From contig JBGTGS010000156.1 in assembly GCA_041746615.1 (NCBI GenBank), positions 1-14,984 of the forward strand: a DNA stretch of 14,984 nucleotides, read 5' to 3'. Of the stretch, positions 1-7,043 are shown piece by piece (position 1 is the first letter of the stretch; the number at the start of each line of letters is the position of its first letter). Origin of the DNA: CAMAXB01 sp041746615 (GTDB lineage: Bacteria > Verrucomicrobiota > Verrucomicrobiia > Opitutales > Opitutaceae). The notes beneath the pieces were generated by a model. That model ran no database searches. It was not told where the DNA came from and saw only the letters and a program-made list of their open reading frames with translations. The translations under genes were made by a program, and so were the position numbers.

Positions 1-85
1 CCGATCCACTGACCTTAGGGAAGGGGTTGGGTCGGGACTACACGCCCTTTCGGGAAAACTGCTCCTGCCATGCAGCCACTTGCGC

Positions 86-114
86 GAAAATCGGCAGCAA
101 ATTAGCCGATTCTC
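86..114 (-). terminator. Weak hairpin downstream of the LysR gene
   Basis: AATCGGC (89-95) and GCCGATT (105-111) form a perfect 7-bp inverted repeat with a 9-nt loop. Two more outer pairs are possible (86/114, 87/113) across one mismatch. Read on the minus strand the second arm runs into TTTTC, a short U-tract, so it could end lysR transcription about 130 nt past its stop. The stem is short and the U-tract poor. The rest of 1-240 shows no convincing gene. Confidence 0.25.
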
Positions 115-240
115 ACTCCCAGTAGCGGAAGTCGGGTTAAACCAAGCGCAGACGAGCGCACACGACGGCTTTTACCAACGGTTTACGAGATATGCCGTCC
201 CCTCTGTGGAGGAATCGCCTCGGGGGCCGGCTGATCCTGT

Positions 241-1164
241 TCAAACCTCCGCAACCGGTGGTGCGGAATTTCGCGCCACGCCGAGAAAAGCGGCGAGCGC
301 GGGCTCGGGGGCGGGAGGCTGAATCCAGCCTATAACGAGCCGGCTTTCCGGGGCCGGGCCATTGAGGGGACGAAACGAGACCTCGGGGGGAAGCAGGCTG
401 GCTTCTGACGGGCACATGAAGGTGGCCCCGAGTCCGGATCGGACCAGGCCGATGCCGTTGGCGCGCGGCCAGATTTCCTCTGCGATGCGCGGGCTGACGC
501 CGGCGCGGGCAAAGGCAGCCAGTGTGCGGTCGTAAAACCCAGGGTTGTGCGTCCGCGGGAACAACACGAAGGGAGTGTCCCCCAGATCACGCAAGCGCAG
601 GGCAGACTGGCGGGCGAGCGGATGGTCGGCCGGGAGCAGCACGCCGTTCTTTTCCCGCAAAAGCAGGTGGGTGCGGACTCCGGGAGTGGGGACGTCCGGA
701 TGAAAAAAGCCACAGGCAATCTCTCCGGCCTGGAGGGACGTCAGCTGGGCGGAGGTGGGGGATTCATTCAACTCAAGCCGGATGCCCGGGAACCGCCGGT
801 GAAATTCCCTCAGGATTCCCGGCAGCACTGTCGCCATGGCAAGCCCCGTGAAAGCGATGCGTACATGGCCGACTTCGCCTGAGGTCACCGCCCGCAATTC
901 TCCGGACACACCCGCAAGCGTTTGCAGGACCGGGTCGATGCGGCTGGAGAGAACCCGCCCGGCGGCGGTCAGTTCGACCCGGCGACGTGAGCGGTCAAAC
1001 AGCCTCACCCCCAGCCCCGCCTCCAGTTGAGCAATCTGTCGGCTCAAGGCCGGCTGCGCCACGGAAAGCGCCTCCGCCGCCTTGCGAAAATGCAGGGTAC
1101 GGGCGACCTCCCGGAAATAGATCAGATGGCGCAGCTCAAAGGGAAATTGATACTCACGAGGCAT
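241..1164 (-). CDS. LysR-family transcriptional regulator
   Basis: This is a full-length LysR-type regulator of 307 residues, the usual size for the family. The N-terminal winged helix-turn-helix lies at about residues 10-68, with the recognition region AAEALSVAQPALSRQIAQLE at 29-48. The substrate-binding (periplasmic-binding-protein-like) domain follows from about residue 95 to the end. The PRANGIGLVRSGLG segment resembles the CatR/CbnR/BenM branch that binds small organic acids. The start is ambiguous: GTG at 1167 directly precedes ATG at 1164. I chose the ATG; neither has a Shine-Dalgarno. It is divergent from leuC with a 163-bp gap, the classic layout for a LysR protein that controls the adjacent operon and itself. 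That target, and any inducer such as an isopropylmalate, is inference. The family call is secure; the specific role is not. Confidence 0.93.
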   Translation of the reverse strand: MPREYQFPFELRHLIYFREVARTLHFRKAAEALSVAQPALSRQIAQLEAGLGVRLFDRSRRRVELTAAGRVLSSRIDPVLQTLAGVSGELRAVTSGEVGHVRIAFTGLAMATVLPGILREFHRRFPGIRLELNESPTSAQLTSLQAGEIACGFFHPDVPTPGVRTHLLLREKNGVLLPADHPLARQSALRLRDLGDTPFVLFPRTHNPGFYDRTLAAFARAGVSPRIAEEIWPRANGIGLVRSGLGATFMCPSEASLLPPEVSFRPLNGPAPESRLVIGWIQPPAPEPALAAFLGVARNSAPPVAEV

Positions 1165-1327
1165 CACAGGAGACCAAACAAGTATTTCCAGTTATGGCAA
1201 GATTCTGGTAATCTGTACTCATCCAACCCTGCGGATCGCGCGGATGAATGCTGATAACAACCCTACCTGGGCTGGATCCGCGGGAAGTTTTCCTCCCCTT
1301 CACCGTCACTTCCTCTTTCAATTACTC
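1165..1327. promoter_or_regulatory. Divergent lysR/leuC regulatory region
   Basis: This non-coding gap lies between two divergent starts. An interrupted dyad, CCAG (1188-1191) N13 CTGG (1205-1208), sits within the more AT-rich stretch 1181-1215. It is compatible in spacing with a LysR-type recognition site, which typically has a T-N11-A core. TTCCAG (1186-1191) and TAATCT (1209-1214) are 17 nt apart and could be weak -35/-10 elements for leuC, but each matches consensus at only three positions. There is no leucine-codon leader peptide with its own stop, and no T-box or attenuator that I can see. Confidence 0.3.
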
Positions 1328-2740
1328 ATGCCAAAATCCCTCTTCCAGAAAGTCTGGGACGCCCACACGGTCCGCACGCTGGCCAATGGCCAGACCCAGC
1401 TGCTCATCGGCACCCATCTGATCCACGAAGTCACCAGCCCGCAGGCCTTTGGCATGCTGCGCGACCTCGGCCTCAAGGTGCTCATGCCTCACCGCACCTT
1501 CGCCACGGTGGACCACATCATTCCGACCAACGAACTCGTCGAGCCCTACAAGGATTCTCTCGCTCAAGCCATGATGGACGAGGTGAGGAAGAACTGCGCG
1601 CAGTTCGGCATCACTTTCTTTGACCGCGCCACCGGCAAGCAGGGCATCGTGCACATCGTCGGTCCCGAGCAGGGCATCACCCAGCCCGGCACCACCATCG
1701 CCTGCGGTGACTCTCACACCTCGACCCACGGTGCGTTCGGCGCCATCGCCTTCGGCATCGGCACCAGCCAGGTGCGCGACGTGCTCGCCACGCAGACCAT
1801 GGCCCTCGACCGGCTCAAGGTCCGCCGCATCGAGGTGAACGGCAAGCTGCCCCCGGGCGTCTACGCCAAGGATGTCATCCTCCACATCATCCGCCGCCTC
1901 GGCGTCAACGGCGGCACCGGCTACGCCTATGAATATGCCGGCTCCACCTTCGACGGTTTCACGATGGAAGAGCGCATGACCGTGTGCAACATGTCCATCG
2001 AAGGCGGCGCACGCGTTGGCTACGTCAATCCTGACGAGACCACCTTCGCCTACCTCAAGGGCCGCCCTTATTCACCGGCCGGTGCCGAATGGGACGCTGC
2101 CGTCGATCGCTGGAAGTCCTTCGCCTCCGACCCGGGCTGTCACTACGACGACGTCGTCAGGATCGACGCGGCCGAGATTGCCCCGACCGTCACCTGGGGC
2201 ATCAACCCCGGCCAGGGCATCTCCATCGTCGAAAACATCCCGAGCCCGGAGACCGCCACCTCCGCGGACGACAAGGCCGGCATCATCGAGGCCCTGGCTT
2301 ACATGAAGCTGCCGCCCGGCAAACCCATCAAGGGGACCAAAATCGACGTCGCCTTCCTTGGCTCCTGCACCAACGGACGTCTCTCCGACTTCCGCGAGGT
2401 CGCCAAATACATCAAGGGCCGCACGGTTGCCGCCGGCGTCAAGGCCATCGCCGTCCCCGGCTCGCAGATCGTCGCGCTCCAATGCGAGAAGGAAGGCATC
2501 GACAAGGTGCTTCAGGAGGCCGGCTTCGAGTGGCGCGCCGCCGGCTGCTCGATGTGCCTGGCCATGAATCCCGACAAGCTCATCGGCGACCAGCTCTGCG
2601 CGAGCTCGTCGAACCGCAATTTCAAGGGCCGCCAAGGCTCGCCCACCGGCCGCACCGTGCTCATGAGCCCGGTGATGGTCGCCGCCGCCGCCGTCACCGG
2701 TTCCGTCGCGGATGCGCGGGAGGTATTTGCGGTCAACTGA
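1328..2740 (+). CDS. leuC: 3-isopropylmalate dehydratase large subunit
   Basis: LeuC is the iron-sulfur subunit of isopropylmalate isomerase. With LeuD it converts 2-isopropylmalate to 3-isopropylmalate in cytoplasmic leucine synthesis. From the ATG at 1328 the protein has 470 residues, the family length. The reading frame stays open back to an ATG at 1244, but MPKSLFQKVWDAH is the conserved start of LeuC, so I reject the 28-residue extension. The three [4Fe-4S] ligands are present: C347 in GSCTNGR, and C407 and C410 in CSMCLAMNPD. HEVTSPQAF near the N terminus and CGDSHTSTHGAFG further in also match the aconitase superfamily. It has no Shine-Dalgarno. Its last codons and stop lie inside a perfect 17-bp inverted repeat. 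leuD follows after 113 bp. Confidence 0.97.
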   Translation: MPKSLFQKVWDAHTVRTLANGQTQLLIGTHLIHEVTSPQAFGMLRDLGLKVLMPHRTFATVDHIIPTNELVEPYKDSLAQAMMDEVRKNCAQFGITFFDRATGKQGIVHIVGPEQGITQPGTTIACGDSHTSTHGAFGAIAFGIGTSQVRDVLATQTMALDRLKVRRIEVNGKLPPGVYAKDVILHIIRRLGVNGGTGYAYEYAGSTFDGFTMEERMTVCNMSIEGGARVGYVNPDETTFAYLKGRPYSPAGAEWDAAVDRWKSFASDPGCHYDDVVRIDAAEIAPTVTWGINPGQGISIVENIPSPETATSADDKAGIIEALAYMKLPPGKPIKGTKIDVAFLGSCTNGRLSDFREVAKYIKGRTVAAGVKAIAVPGSQIVALQCEKEGIDKVLQEAGFEWRAAGCSMCLAMNPDKLIGDQLCASSSNRNFKGRQGSPTGRTVLMSPVMVAAAAVTGSVADAREVFAVN

Positions 2741-2754
2741 CCGCAAATACCTCC
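2719..2754 (+). repeat. 17-bp perfect inverted repeat over leuC stop
   Basis: GGAGGTATTTGCGGTCA (2719-2735) and its exact reverse complement (2738-2754) are separated by only two bases. The leuC stop TGA (2738-2740) is the first triplet of the right arm, so half the hairpin is coding and half is intergenic. No T-run follows, which argues against a classical intrinsic terminator. An RNA-stability or processing hairpin between leuC and leuD, or a protein-binding palindrome, is possible. The repeat itself is directly visible; its role is inference. Confidence 0.85.
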
Positions 2755-2762
2755 AGATGAAG

Positions 2763-2847
2763 TGGGAAGATGAAGTTTAAGTTCGAACCTTCGGATACGA
2801 CCAGCCTCCCGCTTCCCAACTCTTAAACTTCAACATTCAACTTAAAC
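2763..2847 (+). repeat. Alternative inverted repeats before leuD
   Basis: Several complementary blocks share the leuC-leuD gap. TGAAGTTTAAG (2771-2781) pairs perfectly with CTTAAACTTCA (2822-2832). TGGGAAG (2763-2769) pairs with CTTCCCA (2812-2818). The order of the arms means the two stems cross and cannot nest. A second CTTAAAC (2841-2847), ending six bases before the leuD ATG, can also pair with GTTTAAG (2775-2781). The palindrome GTTCGAAC occupies 2781-2788. The arrangement allows mutually exclusive RNA folds, one of which would cover the leuD start region. Any regulatory role is inference. Confidence 0.6.
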
Positions 2848-2853
2848 CAGCCA

Positions 2854-3462
2854 ATGGCTCTCGCAAAAATCACCCAGGTCTCCGGCCGCGCCGTGCATGT
2901 GCCGGGCAACGACATCGACACCGACCGCATCATCCCCGCGCGCTTCATGAAGTGCGTGACCTTTGACGGGCTCGGCGAATTCCTGTTTCATGACGTCCGC
3001 AAGCACGACGATGGCACCGACAAGCCACATCCGCTCAATGACCCGCGCTTCAAGGAGGCGACCATTCTGCTGAGCGGAGCCAACTTCGGCTGCGGCTCCT
3101 CCCGTGAACACGCGCCCCAGGCCATCCAGAAATACGGATTCAAGGCCGTGGTCGCCGAGAACTTTGCCGAGATCTTTTACGGCAACTGCATCACCCTCGG
3201 CATCCCCTGCTTGATGGCCGACCGCGAGGACATCGCCGCGATTGCCGCCGCCGTCGAGGCCGATCCCTCGACCGAGGTGGTGCTGGACATTGTCGCTCAG
3301 GAGATCCGCTTCGCCGGCCGCACGGTCAAGGCCCAGGTGCGTGAAACCGCTCGTGATGCCCTGATCAACGGTCGCTGGGACGCCATCGGCGAGCTGCTCG
3401 AAGGCGTTCCTGATGTGAAGAAAGTGGGTGCCGGGCTGGCTTATCTGGCTCCCGTCCGCTGA
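2854..3462 (+). CDS. leuD: 3-isopropylmalate dehydratase small subunit
   Basis: LeuD is the swivelling small subunit of isopropylmalate isomerase and works as a heterodimer with LeuC. The protein has 202 residues, typical of the proteobacterial-type (longer) LeuD. GNDIDTDRIIPARF lies at residues 18-31, and ANFGCGSSREHAP at about 76-88 (C80) is the substrate-recognition loop. GIPCLM follows in the region usual for the swivel domain. The ATG at 2854 fits the conserved N terminus and has no Shine-Dalgarno; the leader is AC-rich (TTAAACCAGCCA). It presumably shares a transcript with leuC, with the structured 113-bp gap as a possible point of differential expression. No leuB or leuA is in the window. 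Confidence 0.96.
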   Translation: MALAKITQVSGRAVHVPGNDIDTDRIIPARFMKCVTFDGLGEFLFHDVRKHDDGTDKPHPLNDPRFKEATILLSGANFGCGSSREHAPQAIQKYGFKAVVAENFAEIFYGNCITLGIPCLMADREDIAAIAAAVEADPSTEVVLDIVAQEIRFAGRTVKAQVRETARDALINGRWDAIGELLEGVPDVKKVGAGLAYLAPVR

Positions 3463-3524
3463 TTTTCAGCCGAAATTTTGAATCCTTTACTGGTCTCGCG
3501 GGTCGAACCGGAGCATAGTCCTGC

Positions 3525-4178
3525 ATGCATACCCTTTCCGTGCTAGCATTCATCAACGTGTTCGAGGGGGCAGGGCTTCTGATTTATCCCCTGGGGGTGT
3601 GTTCAGTGGCGGCGGTCTTCATCATTTGCGAACGGGCCTATGCGCTTCGTCGCATCGCGGTCATGCCGGATGACCTCGTCGATGCCATTCTGGCCAACAA
3701 ACCGTATTCGGGCGGCAAGCATTCAATGCTCGCCCGCATTCTCGCCTTTTCCGAGGAACACCGTCATGAACCCGATGCGGTCCGGTCCTTCGCCCGCCTC
3801 GAAATCAACCGGCTCGAGCGCGGCATCCCCTATCTCGACATCATCTATGCCGCGGCGCCGCTCATCGGTCTGACCGGCACGGTCACGGGTCTGCTTCGGG
3901 TTTTCGCCACGGTTTCACCCGATTCCGGTTTGCCCGATCCCGTGGGTTTCACCGCCGGCGTGGCCCTGGCGCTTTCGGCCACCGTGCTCGGCCTGAGCAT
4001 CGCCATTCCCGCTTTGGTCGGCGGCGGTTATCTCCAGCGCAAGGTGGAGAACTACGCCGTGCAGGTGGATTCGCTGCTGGAACGCATCAATACCCGCCGC
4101 AATTTCAAAGCCTCGTCGGCCGGTGCTGAAAACCCGCAGTCCGCCGCAGCCGCGACCTCGTCCTCCTGGTCCTCCTGA
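3525..4178 (+). CDS. exbB: ExbB/TolQ/MotA-family proton-channel protein
   Basis: This inner-membrane protein of 217 residues belongs to the ExbB/TolQ family. With an ExbD/TolR partner such proteins use the proton gradient to energise TonB-dependent outer-membrane transport or Tol-Pal function. Three hydrophobic segments are visible at about residues 14-36, 104-127 and 141-167, separated by a charged cytoplasmic loop (about 38-100). The family motif GLTGTVTGL is at 115-123. The C-terminal tail (196-217) is low-complexity Ala/Ser. The start ATG at 3525 has GGAG 11 nt upstream, a distant and weak ribosome site. It begins 62 nt after leuD and is followed after 13 nt by the ExbD gene, so the pair is surely co-transcribed. 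Sequence alone cannot separate ExbB from TolQ. Confidence 0.9.
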   Translation: MHTLSVLAFINVFEGAGLLIYPLGVCSVAAVFIICERAYALRRIAVMPDDLVDAILANKPYSGGKHSMLARILAFSEEHRHEPDAVRSFARLEINRLERGIPYLDIIYAAAPLIGLTGTVTGLLRVFATVSPDSGLPDPVGFTAGVALALSATVLGLSIAIPALVGGGYLQRKVENYAVQVDSLLERINTRRNFKASSAGAENPQSAAAATSSSWSS

Positions 4179-4191
4179 GTCCGCTCCCGCC

Positions 4192-4590
4192 ATGAGCAGC
4201 CTCTACGTCAAACGCCGTCGCCGGCCCGAGATGAACCTCGTGGCCCTGATCGACGTCCTCGTGATTCTGGTCTTCTTCGCCTTTGTCACGATGCAGTTCC
4301 GCTCGGCCGCGACCCTGAACATCACGCTGCCCCGCGTCGAAACCGCGGGCATGAACGAGTTTGTCGGGACCGTCACCATTGGCATCAACGCCGAGGGTGT
4401 CCTTTCCTTCAACGGGGTGGCCACCACGGAAGCCGAATTGGAGCAGCTCCTGCTCCAGGTGAGGAACGTCGATCGCGACATCCCCGTGCTCATCCGGGCG
4501 GATGAGAACACGCCTCTCAGGACGCTCGCCTTCGTCATGGACACCTGCCGGAAGACCGGCCTGAACAAGTTCAGCCTGCAAAGCCGCTGA
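4192..4590 (+). CDS. exbD: ExbD/TolR-family biopolymer transport protein
   Basis: This is the 132-residue partner of the preceding ExbB-like protein. A basic cytoplasmic stretch (KRRRRP, residues 7-12) leads into a single membrane helix at about 15-36. It carries D21 in LVALIDVLVILVFF, the conserved protonatable aspartate of ExbD/TolR. The periplasmic domain (about 40-132) ends with the family's IRADENTPLRTLAFVMD-like block. I start at the ATG at 4192: the frame is open to an ATG at 4123 inside exbB, but that extension is proline-rich shadow sequence. There is no Shine-Dalgarno. The stop is 8 nt before a REP-like element that separates it from the convergent moeB-like gene. The family is secure; the ExbD versus TolR assignment is not. 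Confidence 0.9.
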   Translation: MSSLYVKRRRRPEMNLVALIDVLVILVFFAFVTMQFRSAATLNITLPRVETAGMNEFVGTVTIGINAEGVLSFNGVATTEAELEQLLLQVRNVDRDIPVLIRADENTPLRTLAFVMDTCRKTGLNKFSLQSR

Positions 4591-4598
4591 GTCCACCG

Positions 4599-4695
4599 CC
4601 CTGCAGGAGCGGCTTTATGCCGCGATCATAGGGCCTATGGGACCTATAAGTCCCATGAGGCTTATAAATCGCGGCGTAAAGCCGCTCCTACAGGG
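4599..4695. repeat. REP-like inverted pair (REPIN-type), family A
   Basis: Two 28-bp arms face each other: 4599-4626 and 4668-4695. The reverse complement of the right arm matches the left at 26 of 28 positions. Each arm is itself a hairpin with core GCGGC-TTTAY-GCCGC flanked by CTRCAGGA-like or CCTRCAGG sequence. The 41-nt centre adds two more small stems: CATAGG/CCTATG (4627-4632/4634-4639) and ATGGGAC/GTCCCAT (4637-4643/4650-4656). The shape matches known REP doublets, which are non-autonomous elements often spread by RAYT transposases. It fills the gap between two convergent genes, where it could also serve as a bidirectional terminator. No transposase is in the window. Confidence 0.85.
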
Positions 4696-4704
4696 AGGCA
4701 TTCG

Positions 4705-5874
4705 TCAATACCTCGGCATCCCGGGTTCGATGCGCTCGGCCCAGGCCTCGATGCCGCCCTCGATGTTACTCACGGCCGTGAGACCACGGGCGCGGAGGAA
4801 CTCGGTGACGCGACGGCTGCGTCCGCCGTGATGACAGAATACGAGCAGATGTTGATCGGTCGGGAGACTGTCCAGATGCTCCGGGATCTGCCGCATGGGG
4901 ATGTGGGTGGCTCCCGCAATGCAGCAGATGGCGACTTCGTGGGGTTCACGCACGTCGATCAGCCGGACGCGGTCCGGGCGGCTGTCGAGGAGGCTTTTGG
5001 CCTCTTCGACGGAAAGTTCGATGGGATGGTTGTCGGATGACATGGAAGAGGATTCGGGCGTTTCAGGCACGCAGGCTGCAACATAGGTGTCTGGATCGAG
5101 GTCACTGAGAGTGGCCGAGTGACCGCAGGCCGGGCAACCCGGATCGGCGGGCAGGTTGAGGGTGGTGAAGGTTTGCGTGAGCGCGTCGTAGGTGAGCACG
5201 CGGCCGATGAGTGGCTGGCCGAAGCCCGCCGCCAGCTTCAGGGCCTCCAGTGCCTGCAGGCTGCCAATCACGCCGCAAAGCGCTCCGAGCACCCCCGCCT
5301 CGGCGCAGTTGGGCACCGCACCGGCCTCGGGCGGGGCAGGGAAGAGACAGCGATGACAGGGCCCGCCGAGGTGGGGCGCGTAGACTGACACCTGTCCCTC
5401 GAATTTGAAAATGCTGCCGGACACCAGCGTGCGCCGCGCCAGCACCGCCGCGTCGTTGATCAGATAACGCGTGCTGAAATTGTCGGTGCCGTCCACGACC
5501 ACATCGTAGGCGGCGAACAGCTCCAGGGCGTTGGCGGCCGTCACCCCTTCGGGATGGGCGATGACGGTGATGAACGGATTGGTCGAGCGCAGCCGTGTGA
5601 CAGCGGAGTCGACCTTCGGCCGGTCGACGTCCCCGTCCGTGTGCAGGAGTTGCCGCTGGAGATTGTGCGTGGCCACCGTATCGAAATCAGCGATACCCAG
5701 CGTGCCCACTCCCGCGGCGGCGAGGTAGAGGGCCGCGGGACTGCCGAGTCCGCCGGCGCCGATCACCAGAATGCGGGCGGACTTGAGGCGGCGCTGGCCC
5801 TCCCGGCCGATCTCGTCCAGCAGCAGATGGCGGCTGTAGCGGGTCAGTTCGGCGGATGTGAGGTCGGCGGACAC
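4705..5874 (-). CDS. moeB: MoeB/ThiF-type adenylyltransferase fused to rhodanese
   Basis: This protein of 389 residues activates a small sulfur-carrier protein. The E1-like domain adenylates the carrier's C-terminal glycine and the rhodanese domain can supply the sulfur, for molybdopterin or thiamine-type pathways. The nucleotide-binding loop GAGGLGSP is at 39-46, VVDGTDNFSTRYLIND at 126-141, zinc ligands at C173/C176 and C247/C250, and the NCAEAGVLG block with C190. After a linker (about 255-283) the rhodanese domain contains LIDVREPHE (305-313) and the active-site loop CHHGGRS with C347. No ATG precedes the conserved RYSRHLLLDEIG, so I take GTG at 5874; upstream ATGs would overlap the divergent guanylyltransferase. 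ATG codon 278 could start a separate rhodanese product, but nothing supports that. MoeB, MoeZ or ThiF identity is not decidable here; no carrier gene is nearby. Confidence 0.88.
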   Translation of the reverse strand: MSADLTSAELTRYSRHLLLDEIGREGQRRLKSARILVIGAGGLGSPAALYLAAAGVGTLGIADFDTVATHNLQRQLLHTDGDVDRPKVDSAVTRLRSTNPFITVIAHPEGVTAANALELFAAYDVVVDGTDNFSTRYLINDAAVLARRTLVSGSIFKFEGQVSVYAPHLGGPCHRCLFPAPPEAGAVPNCAEAGVLGALCGVIGSLQALEALKLAAGFGQPLIGRVLTYDALTQTFTTLNLPADPGCPACGHSATLSDLDPDTYVAACVPETPESSSMSSDNHPIELSVEEAKSLLDSRPDRVRLIDVREPHEVAICCIAGATHIPMRQIPEHLDSLPTDQHLLVFCHHGGRSRRVTEFLRARGLTAVSNIEGGIEAWAERIEPGMPRY

Positions 5875-5888
5875 GTGGGCACACAGTA

Positions 5889-5950
5889 TCCAAAGCGACG
5901 GTCCGGCAAATGATAATTGCGCAGCGGAAACGAGTGGTTCAAAGGGGGGG
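5889..5950 (+). promoter_or_regulatory. Possible promoter of the guanylyltransferase gene
   Basis: The 76-bp divergent gap contains GATAAT at 5912-5917, a five-of-six match to a -10 box in an otherwise GC-rich stretch. The hexamer 17 nt upstream (5889-5894) is not a good -35. A run of seven G residues (5944-5950) abuts the start codon with no spacer, so it is not a normal Shine-Dalgarno. This is a weak assignment. Confidence 0.25.
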
Positions 5951-7042
5951 ATGTCCAAACCGTTCATCGTCATCATCGCCGGTGGCAAGGGAGAGCGATT
6001 CTGGCCCCAGAGCCGGGCCCGCCGCCCCAAGCATCTGCTGCCCGTGGTGGGACGCGTGCCCCTGCTCACCCAGACCCTCGCTCGCGTCAAGGGCCTGGCC
6101 CCGGCCGTGAACACGTTTGTCATCACGAGTGCAGTCCAGGCCCCCGCCGTCCGCAAGGTCTGCAAGGGCTTCCTCCCCCCGGCCAACATCGTGGTCGAGC
6201 CGGTCGGTCGCGATACGGCTGCCGCTGTCGGCCTGGCATCCGCTCTCGTCGCCCGTCGCGACCCGGCCGGCGTCTTTGCCGTGCTGCCCGCCGACCATGT
6301 CATCCACGATACCAAGTCCTACCGGGCCGATATCAAGGCTGCCTTTGCCGCAGCCGCCGCCAAGCCTGTGATGGTCACCATTGGCATCAGCCCGACCGAG
6401 CCCGCCACGGGCTTCGGCTACATCCAGCGGGCGAAGGCCTGGGGTGAGTTCGGCGGACGCACCCTCTACTCAGTCAAGCGCTTCGTTGAGAAACCGTCGG
6501 CCCAGGTGGCCGAGCGCTACCTTGCTTCCGGTGATTATGTCTGGAACGCCGGCATGTTCGTCTGGAGCGTGCCAGTGGTCGAGGTCGCTTTCTCCCAGCA
6601 CGCGCCGGAGCTGGCCGCAGGCCTGAAGAAAATCCGCGATGCCCTCGCCCGGGGACGACCGCTGGCCTCCGTCCTCGCCAAGGTCTATCCGGGCCTCCCG
6701 CGGATTTCGGTGGACTACGCCCTGCTGGAGAAATCCACCAATGTCGTCGTACTGCCCTCGTCCTTCGACTGGGACGATGTCGGCGCCTGGCCGGCGGTGG
6801 CGCGGCACTTTGACCCGGATGCCACCGGCAACGTCTCCCGCGGTCGCGTGATCGTCGAGCAGGGCCGGGGCAACCTCGTGTTCAGCGAGGGCCGGCACCT
6901 CGTCACCATCCTCGGGGCGGACGACTTGATCGTCGTGCACACACCGGATGCGACGTTGGTTTGCCCGAAGGCGAAAGCCCAGGACATCAAGGCGCTGCTC
7001 AAGCGGGTGACGGATCTGCCGGACGGCGCCCGCTGGTTGTGA
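5951..7042 (+). CDS. manC: Mannose-1-phosphate guanylyltransferase
   Basis: This enzyme makes GDP-mannose from mannose-1-phosphate and GTP, supplying mannose, fucose or rhamnose units for cell-surface polysaccharide or protein glycosylation. It has 363 residues and is the single-domain form; there is no C-terminal phosphomannose-isomerase cupin. The nucleotidyltransferase signature AGGKGERFWPQSRARRPK is at 10-27 with R16 and K27. Further motifs are VLPADHVIHD, RFVEKP, YVWNAGMFVW, and SVDYALLEK through FDWDDVGAW (about 253-280). The ATG at 5951 begins exactly at the conserved SKPFIVIIAGGKG start, so I reject the open upstream extension to 5858. It is divergent from the moeB-like gene, and its stop is 1 nt from the ruvX start, which indicates co-translation. 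Confidence 0.94.
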   Translation: MSKPFIVIIAGGKGERFWPQSRARRPKHLLPVVGRVPLLTQTLARVKGLAPAVNTFVITSAVQAPAVRKVCKGFLPPANIVVEPVGRDTAAAVGLASALVARRDPAGVFAVLPADHVIHDTKSYRADIKAAFAAAAAKPVMVTIGISPTEPATGFGYIQRAKAWGEFGGRTLYSVKRFVEKPSAQVAERYLASGDYVWNAGMFVWSVPVVEVAFSQHAPELAAGLKKIRDALARGRPLASVLAKVYPGLPRISVDYALLEKSTNVVVLPSSFDWDDVGAWPAVARHFDPDATGNVSRGRVIVEQGRGNLVFSEGRHLVTILGADDLIVVHTPDATLVCPKAKAQDIKALLKRVTDLPDGARWL

Positions 7043-7043
7043 C

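Noticed and set aside
2..322. Open frame from the left edge through 322 on the plus strand
   Set aside because: It overlaps the 3' end of lysR, the composition is low-complexity and no motif is visible. High GC explains the absence of stops.
1244..1327. In-frame upstream ATG that could give LeuC a 28-residue extension or act as a leucine leader peptide
   Set aside because: It has no stop before leuC, so it is not a leader peptide. The conserved LeuC N terminus starts at 1328.
2072..2746. Minus-strand open frame of 224 codons opposite leuC
   Set aside because: Asp/Gly/Ala/Arg-rich shadow of a high-GC gene with no recognisable domain. leuC on the plus strand is certain.
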